From Lacrimispora sp. 210928-DFI.3.58 (GTDB lineage Bacteria > Bacillota > Clostridia > Lachnospirales > Lachnospiraceae), in assembly GCF_020554865.1 (NCBI RefSeq), contig NZ_JAJCIC010000009.1, positions 1-64,000 of the forward strand: a stretch of 64,000 nucleotides of DNA, read 5' to 3'. The notes under the pieces are model-generated. The model was not told where the DNA came from, did not search any database, and was given only the letters and a program-made list of their open reading frames with translations. The translations under genes were made by a program, and so were the position numbers. This document shows positions 59,713-64,000 of the stretch, piece after piece. Positions within the stretch are counted from its first letter, which is position 1, and each line of letters starts with the position of its first letter.

Positions 59713-60356
59713 TCGTAAATGACAGGATAACCGAATACATCCATTCCCTGGAGTCCAGTCAGGGAAGCCTTTTGGATTCCATAGAAAAGGAGGCCCTGGA
59801 CGGTTATGTGCCCATCGTGCGCCGGGAGACAGCGTCCCTTTTGAGAACACTGGTGGCAGCACTTAAGCCTTCCCGGATATTGGAGATCGGTACGGCCATA
59901 GGCTATTCCAGCCTGGTGATGTGCCAGGTAATGCCTGAGGACTGCCGCATTACCACCATTGAAAAGTATGAAAAACGGATCCCCATTGCGAGGGAGAATT
60001 TTAAACGGGCAGGAGAAGAGGAGCGGATCACCCTTCTTGAAGGGGATGCAGAGGAGATACTGAAAGGACTTTCAGGAGAATGCTTTGACTTTGTGTTCAT
60101 GGATGCCGCCAAGGGCCAGTACTTAAACTGGCTCCCCCTGCTCCTTGAGATCATGCCTCTGGGAGGCGTTCTGGTTTCCGACAATGTGCTCCAGGAGGGA
60201 GATGTGGCGGAATCCAGATTTGCCGTCCTGCGCAGGAACAGGACCATTCACAGCAGGATGCGTGAATACCTCTATGCGTTAAAGCACATGGAGGAATGGG
60301 AGACAGCCATCCTTCCCATTGGGGACGGAGTTGCCGTCAGCACAAGGGTAAGGTGA
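59709..60356 (+). CDS. O-methyltransferase, TrmR/YrrM-like
   Basis: 215 residues, class I SAM-dependent: ILEIGTAIGYSSLVMCQVM (motif I), ITTIEKYEKRIPIARENFKRAG in two stretches, FVFMDAAKGQYLNWLPLLLE with the metal Asp and VLVSDNVLQEG. In Bacillus the equivalent TrmR methylates 5-hydroxyuridine at tRNA position 34. The U32 gene that follows fits the ho5U-forming partner, as in yrrMNO. Confidence 0.88.
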   Translation: MIVNDRITEYIHSLESSQGSLLDSIEKEALDGYVPIVRRETASLLRTLVAALKPSRILEIGTAIGYSSLVMCQVMPEDCRITTIEKYEKRIPIARENFKRAGEEERITLLEGDAEEILKGLSGECFDFVFMDAAKGQYLNWLPLLLEIMPLGGVLVSDNVLQEGDVAESRFAVLRRNRTIHSRMREYLYALKHMEEWETAILPIGDGVAVSTRVR

Positions 60357-60397
60357 GACGCAGGAAGAAACGCAAGGCAGTGAAAGGATAACGTGAA

Positions 60398-61645
60398 ATG
60401 AGAAAAACAGAATTGCTGATACCGGCAGGCAGCCTGGATGTGCTGAAGACAGCAGTGGTCTATGGCGCAGATGCCGTATATATAGGAGGAGAGGCCTTTG
60501 GCCTCCGGGCAAAAGCCCACAATTTTTCCAATGAAGAGATGAGAGAAGGAATTGCCTTTGCCCATGAGCGCGGAGTCAAAGTCTACGTTACGGCCAATAT
60601 TCTGGCTCACAACGGGGATCTGCCGGGGGTGGAGGCTTATTTTGAAGAATTAAAAGAGATCGGCCCGGATGCGTTGATCATATCAGACCCCGGAGTCTTT
60701 GCCATTGCAAAGCGTGTGCTCCCGCAGATGGAGCTCCACATCAGCACCCAGGCAAATAATACCAACTATGGTACCTACCTGTTCTGGCATGAGATGGGAG
60801 CCAAGCGTGTGGTGTCCGCCAGGGAGCTCTCTCTGGCAGAGATCAGGGAGATCAGAAGCCGTATCCCGGAGGACATGGAGATCGAGAGCTTTATCCATGG
60901 TGCCATGTGCATTTCCTACTCCGGCCGCTGCCTGCTCAGCAATTTCCTTGTGGGCAGAGATGCCAACCAGGGAGCCTGTACCCATCCCTGCCGCTGGAAA
61001 TACTCCATTGTAGAGGAGACAAGGCCGGGAGAGTACATGCCTGTCTATGAAAATGAGCGCGGCACCTACATTTTCAACTCAAAGGATCTGTGCATGATCG
61101 AGCACATCCCTGAGATGATCGATGCAGGGATCGACAGCTTTAAGATCGAGGGGCGGATGAAGACAGCCCTGTACGTTGCCACTGTCGCCAGGACCTACCG
61201 GAAGGCCATTGACGACTATATGGAATCTCCCGAACGATACAGGGAGAACATGGAGTGGTATAAGGAAGAAATTGGAAAATGCACCTACCGGGAGTTTACC
61301 ACCGGTTTTTACTTTGGAAAGCCCGGAGCAGATGCCCAGATCTACAGCAGCAATACCTATGTAAAAAATTATACGTATCTGGGAACAGCGGAGGAGACAG
61401 ACGGACAGGGCAGGTGCAGGATCCAGCAGAAGAATAAATTCTCTGTGGGAGAGACCATCGAGATCATGAAGCCGGACGGACGGAATCTGGAGGCAGCGGT
61501 AAAGGAGATCCGTGACGAGGAAGGCAATGCCCAGGAGAGCGCGCCCCATCCAAAGCAGGTTCTGTGGGTGGACCTGGGGGCAGAGGTGGAGCCCTATGAT
61601 ATTCTGCGGAAAAAAGAGGAAGGACAGTCTCAGGCAGAATTATGA
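60398..61645 (+). CDS. U32-family protein, probable tRNA 5-hydroxyuridine synthesis (TrhP-like)
   Basis: 415 residues. ELLIPAGSLDVLKTAVVYGADAVYIGGE, split at residue 5, and the U32 signature ESFIHGAMCISYSGRCLLSN with GRDANQGACTHPCRWKY give the Cys cluster for [4Fe-4S]. Formerly called collagenase-like peptidase; current evidence assigns such proteins to prephenate-dependent tRNA U34 hydroxylation. It lies next to a TrmR-like gene. Only one U32 gene is present here, against two in Bacillus. Confidence 0.9.
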   Translation: MRKTELLIPAGSLDVLKTAVVYGADAVYIGGEAFGLRAKAHNFSNEEMREGIAFAHERGVKVYVTANILAHNGDLPGVEAYFEELKEIGPDALIISDPGVFAIAKRVLPQMELHISTQANNTNYGTYLFWHEMGAKRVVSARELSLAEIREIRSRIPEDMEIESFIHGAMCISYSGRCLLSNFLVGRDANQGACTHPCRWKYSIVEETRPGEYMPVYENERGTYIFNSKDLCMIEHIPEMIDAGIDSFKIEGRMKTALYVATVARTYRKAIDDYMESPERYRENMEWYKEEIGKCTYREFTTGFYFGKPGADAQIYSSNTYVKNYTYLGTAEETDGQGRCRIQQKNKFSVGETIEIMKPDGRNLEAAVKEIRDEEGNAQESAPHPKQVLWVDLGAEVEPYDILRKKEEGQSQAEL

Positions 61646-61718
61646 TCTGAGAGGAAAACAATAACAGCGGCATGGCATACGGCGCAGCCGCGCCGGAGGA
61701 TGAGAGGAGGTGCAGCCG

Positions 61719-62549
61719 ATGGGCGAGCTGATACTGGTCGGAATGGCAATTTTATGTGTGGCTTATTTTATTATGATCGTCCTTTATGCGGGAATCGGAA
61801 CATCCTTTGCTTTTATATGGCTGTTTTTTGCATCTCTTCTGATTTTCCTGGTGTATGGGAAATGGTATTATGTGAGAAATAAAAGCCGCATACCAAGGTG
61901 GGTGCCTGTCAGCATTGTGACGACCTGCGTGGCCGGTGTGGCTTCCCTGGTCATCGCCTGCACGCTGGTCTTTGCGGGAGCGGCAACGCCCGCCCGTCCC
62001 GGCCTAGATTACGTGATCGTGCTGGGAGCCAGGGGAAAGGAGCACGCTGCAGTAAGCGATTCCCTGAAGAAGCGTCTGGACAAGGCCGTGGAGTACCTGG
62101 AGGCAAACCCGGATACCATGCTGGTGCTCTCCGGGGGAAAGGTGCCTGGGGAAAAGGAAAGCGAGGCCCAGGCCATGTACCAGTATCTTGTATACAATGG
62201 CGTGAGCCCGGAACATCTTCTTCTGGAGGAGCGGTCTGTCAGCACAGTGGAGAATATTGCCTACAGCAGGATCGTGATCGAGCGCCACAGGGAGAGGGAG
62301 AAGGAAAACCGCCTTTCTATGCCGCGTCCGCGGGGCCATGGCCCCTATCTGGTGGCTGCGGATAAGCCCCTTGAGGTGGGGATCCTCACCAGCAATTTCC
62401 ATGTCTACCGGGCAAAGCTGACAGCGGAAAAATGGGGCCTGGACAATGTATACGGCATTTCCGCAGAGTCGGATCCAGTGCTGTTCGTCCATCTGTGCGT
62501 CAGGGAGTGGGCGTCCATCATCAAGGACAGGCTGATGGGAAATATGTAA
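61719..62549 (+). CDS. YdcF/SanA-family (DUF218) membrane protein
   Basis: 276 residues. Three N-terminal helices (about 3-90) are followed by the DUF218 domain: DYVIVLGARGKEHAAVSDSL, TMLVLSGGKVPGEKESEAQAM in two stretches, LLEERSVSTVENIAYSRIVI and GILTSNFHVYRAKLTAEKWG. Members influence envelope polysaccharide or vancomycin sensitivity. ATG 61719 with GAGAGGAGG. Confidence 0.88.
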   Translation: MGELILVGMAILCVAYFIMIVLYAGIGTSFAFIWLFFASLLIFLVYGKWYYVRNKSRIPRWVPVSIVTTCVAGVASLVIACTLVFAGAATPARPGLDYVIVLGARGKEHAAVSDSLKKRLDKAVEYLEANPDTMLVLSGGKVPGEKESEAQAMYQYLVYNGVSPEHLLLEERSVSTVENIAYSRIVIERHREREKENRLSMPRPRGHGPYLVAADKPLEVGILTSNFHVYRAKLTAEKWGLDNVYGISAESDPVLFVHLCVREWASIIKDRLMGNM

Positions 62550-62608
62550 GGCATTGGAAGGAATAGGAAGGCAGAGGACAGGTATAAACAGGCGGGCTGT
62601 TTGGAAGA

Positions 62609-62725
62609 ATAAGCCTGCATGCGTCCCGGCTGGCAAAGCGCCGCCGGGCTATGAAAAGCTGGCGGGCGCTTTTGGCATATCTGAATACATGCTGCCTGTC
62701 CGGCGGCAGGACATTCGCAGCATAG
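62609..62725 (+). repeat. Family 1 structured repeat, copy I (diverged)
   Basis: Recognisable by GCCTGCATGCG at the left, CTGGCGGGCGC, ATACATGCTGCC and CGGCGGCAGGAC at the right, but the outer stem has mismatches and the CATAGTAA end reads CATAGAGG. The most decayed copy. Confidence 0.72.
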
Positions 62726-62787
62726 AGGGCCGTAACAGGCCGCTATGGAGGAAAACAGAATCAGCAGGAAGACAGGAGAGATCGCAG

Positions 62788-64000
62788 ATGTTGGAGAAAC
62801 AGAATCTGGAACGTGTAAAGGAGCTGGGCGCATACAGCCTTGCAGAGGAGCGGTATGTGGAGGAGATGCATTCCCAGGGAATGGTGCTGGAGCACAAAAG
62901 GAGCGGGGCTAGGATATTCCTTATGTCCAATGAGGATGAGAACAAGGTATTTTCCATTGGCTTCCGCACGCCGCCTGATGACAGCACGGGACTTCCCCAT
63001 ATTTTAGAGCACAGCGTACTGGAAGGCTCTGAGAAGTTCCCTGTTAAGGATCCCTTTGTGGAGCTGGTAAAGGGCTCCTTAAATACCTTCTTAAACGCCA
63101 TGACCTACCCGGACAAGACCGTCTATCCGGTGGCAAGCTGCAATGACAAGGATTTCAGGAATCTGATGGATGTGTATCTGGACGGCGTCTTCCATCCGGC
63201 TATTTACAGGGAGCCGAAGATCTTTATGCAGGAGGGCTGGCATTATGAGCTGGAGTCTGAGGAAAAGCCTCTGACCATCAACGGCGTTGTGTACAACGAG
63301 ATGAAGGGAGCATTTTCCTCACCGGAAAGCGTACTTGACCGGTATACGAGGGCAGTGCTCTTCCCGGACAACAGCTACAGCAATGAATCCGGCGGAGACC
63401 CTTCCAGGATCCCGGACCTGACCTATGAGAAATTCATTGATTTCCATAAGAATTATTACCATCCTGCCAACAGCTATCTTTATCTCTATGGAAATATGGA
63501 CATGGCAGAGACCCTTGCCTGGCTGGATGAGGCCTACCTTTCCGGTTACGACAGGAAGGATTGCCACGCGGATTCCGGGATCGCCCTGCAGGCGGCATTT
63601 TCTGCTCCGACGGAAAAGGAGATCACCTACTCTGTGACGGAGGAGGAGGGCGTGGAGGATAGGACCTACCTGTCCATCAATACGGTAGTTGGCACAAATC
63701 TGGATCCGAAGCTCTATGTGGCCTTCCAGATTTTGGAATATACCCTCATCAATGCGCCTGGAGCTCCCTTAAAGCAGGCCCTGATTGATGCCCATATCGG
63801 TCAGGACATCCTGGGAGGATATGAGAACGGAATCCTGCAGCCCTACTTTTCCATGATCGCGAAAAATGCGAACAAGGAGCAGAAGGGTGAGTTTTTGGCA
63901 GTGGTAAAGGGAACTCTGCGCAGGCTGGCGGACCAGGGCATTGACAGAAGGAGCCTTTTGGCAGGCTTAAATTACTATGAGTTCCGCTACAGGGAGGCAG
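62788..64000 (+). CDS. M16C metallopeptidase (presequence protease/HypA-like), partial
   Basis: The first 404 residues of a protein that usually exceeds 950; the gene runs off the window. The inverted zinc motif H-I-L-E-H is in TGLPHILEHSVLEG near residue 72, and the downstream ligand Glu lies in VVYNEMKGAFSSPE near 172. It is a cytosolic peptidasome that degrades peptides in a closed chamber. ATG 62788 follows AGGAGAG, 62 bases after repeat I. Confidence 0.93.
   Translation, partial: MLEKQNLERVKELGAYSLAEERYVEEMHSQGMVLEHKRSGARIFLMSNEDENKVFSIGFRTPPDDSTGLPHILEHSVLEGSEKFPVKDPFVELVKGSLNTFLNAMTYPDKTVYPVASCNDKDFRNLMDVYLDGVFHPAIYREPKIFMQEGWHYELESEEKPLTINGVVYNEMKGAFSSPESVLDRYTRAVLFPDNSYSNESGGDPSRIPDLTYEKFIDFHKNYYHPANSYLYLYGNMDMAETLAWLDEAYLSGYDRKDCHADSGIALQAAFSAPTEKEITYSVTEEEGVEDRTYLSINTVVGTNLDPKLYVAFQILEYTLINAPGAPLKQALIDAHIGQDILGGYENGILQPYFSMIAKNANKEQKGEFLAVVKGTLRRLADQGIDRRSLLAGLNYYEFRYREA

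Noticed and set aside
1..64000. tRNA and rRNA genes
   Set aside because: No cloverleaf with a 3' GTTCGA-type arm in an intergenic place and no rRNA-like segments were seen by eye; a tRNA scan would settle it.

Overview
The window reads as chromosome of a spore-forming, anaerobic Firmicute, most likely a gut Lachnospiraceae (Enterocloster/Hungatella/Clostridium cluster XIVa-like). This is an inference from SpoIID and SpoIIQ homologues, a split (two-gene) sugar-acid dehydratase, an IreB/RuvX/DUF1292/RNase J block, an L-cysteine desulfidase, clostridial-type sortase B and moderate GC with strong AGGAGG ribosome sites. No rRNA, tRNA, CRISPR array or insertion-sequence transposase was seen.

Layout. 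1-5955: a sugar-acid (hexuronate-type) catabolic operon (RraA-like aldolase, two-part UxaA-family dehydratase, SDR, UxaC, esterase), with copies of a structured dispersed repeat between several of its genes. 5956-12073: a three-subunit molybdenum hydroxylase and a sigma-54 activator. 12216-16486: a textbook -24/-12 promoter followed by MalY-type C-S lyase, an SDF-family symporter, a small CPDT thioredoxin-fold protein and L-cysteine desulfidase, together a probable cyst(e)ine catabolic operon. 16586-20600: Rpn-type nuclease with a seven-fold heptad repeat, Nudix, M32 carboxypeptidase, XRE regulator. 21140-29969: three cupin paralogues, a LysR regulator, an amino-acid-type ABC importer, two TIM-barrel isomerases and a MATE exporter, a coherent cluster of unknown substrate. 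30078-37611: the most striking locus: a tyrosine recombinase whose 3' end carries one of two inverted recombination-like sites bounding about 210 bp that contain a promoter pointing away from, and a terminator facing, a downstream AP2-domain gene, a 1514-residue LPKTG-anchored surface protein and a class B sortase. It looks like an invertible ON/OFF switch, read here in the OFF orientation. 37717-43696: SpoIID/SpoIIQ pair, CBS protein, MATE, CsaA-like, (p)ppGpp synthetase, GNAT. 43867-47967 (minus): MarR plus heterodimeric ABC exporter with a visible operator. 48443-64000: housekeeping genes for RNA modification (PrmA, RsmE, IscS/ThiI, MtaB, TrmR/U32), IreB-RuvX-DUF1292-RNase J, an MltG-like fragment, YdcF and an M16C protease cut off by the window end.

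Two dispersed non-coding repeat families were found by eye. Family 1 (nine copies, about 110-120 bp) and family 2 (two copies, about 106 bp) both show compensatory base-pair changes in their stems, so both appear to be selected or propagated as folded RNA or DNA hairpins. All statements on function rest on family knowledge and sequence motifs; no database search was run.
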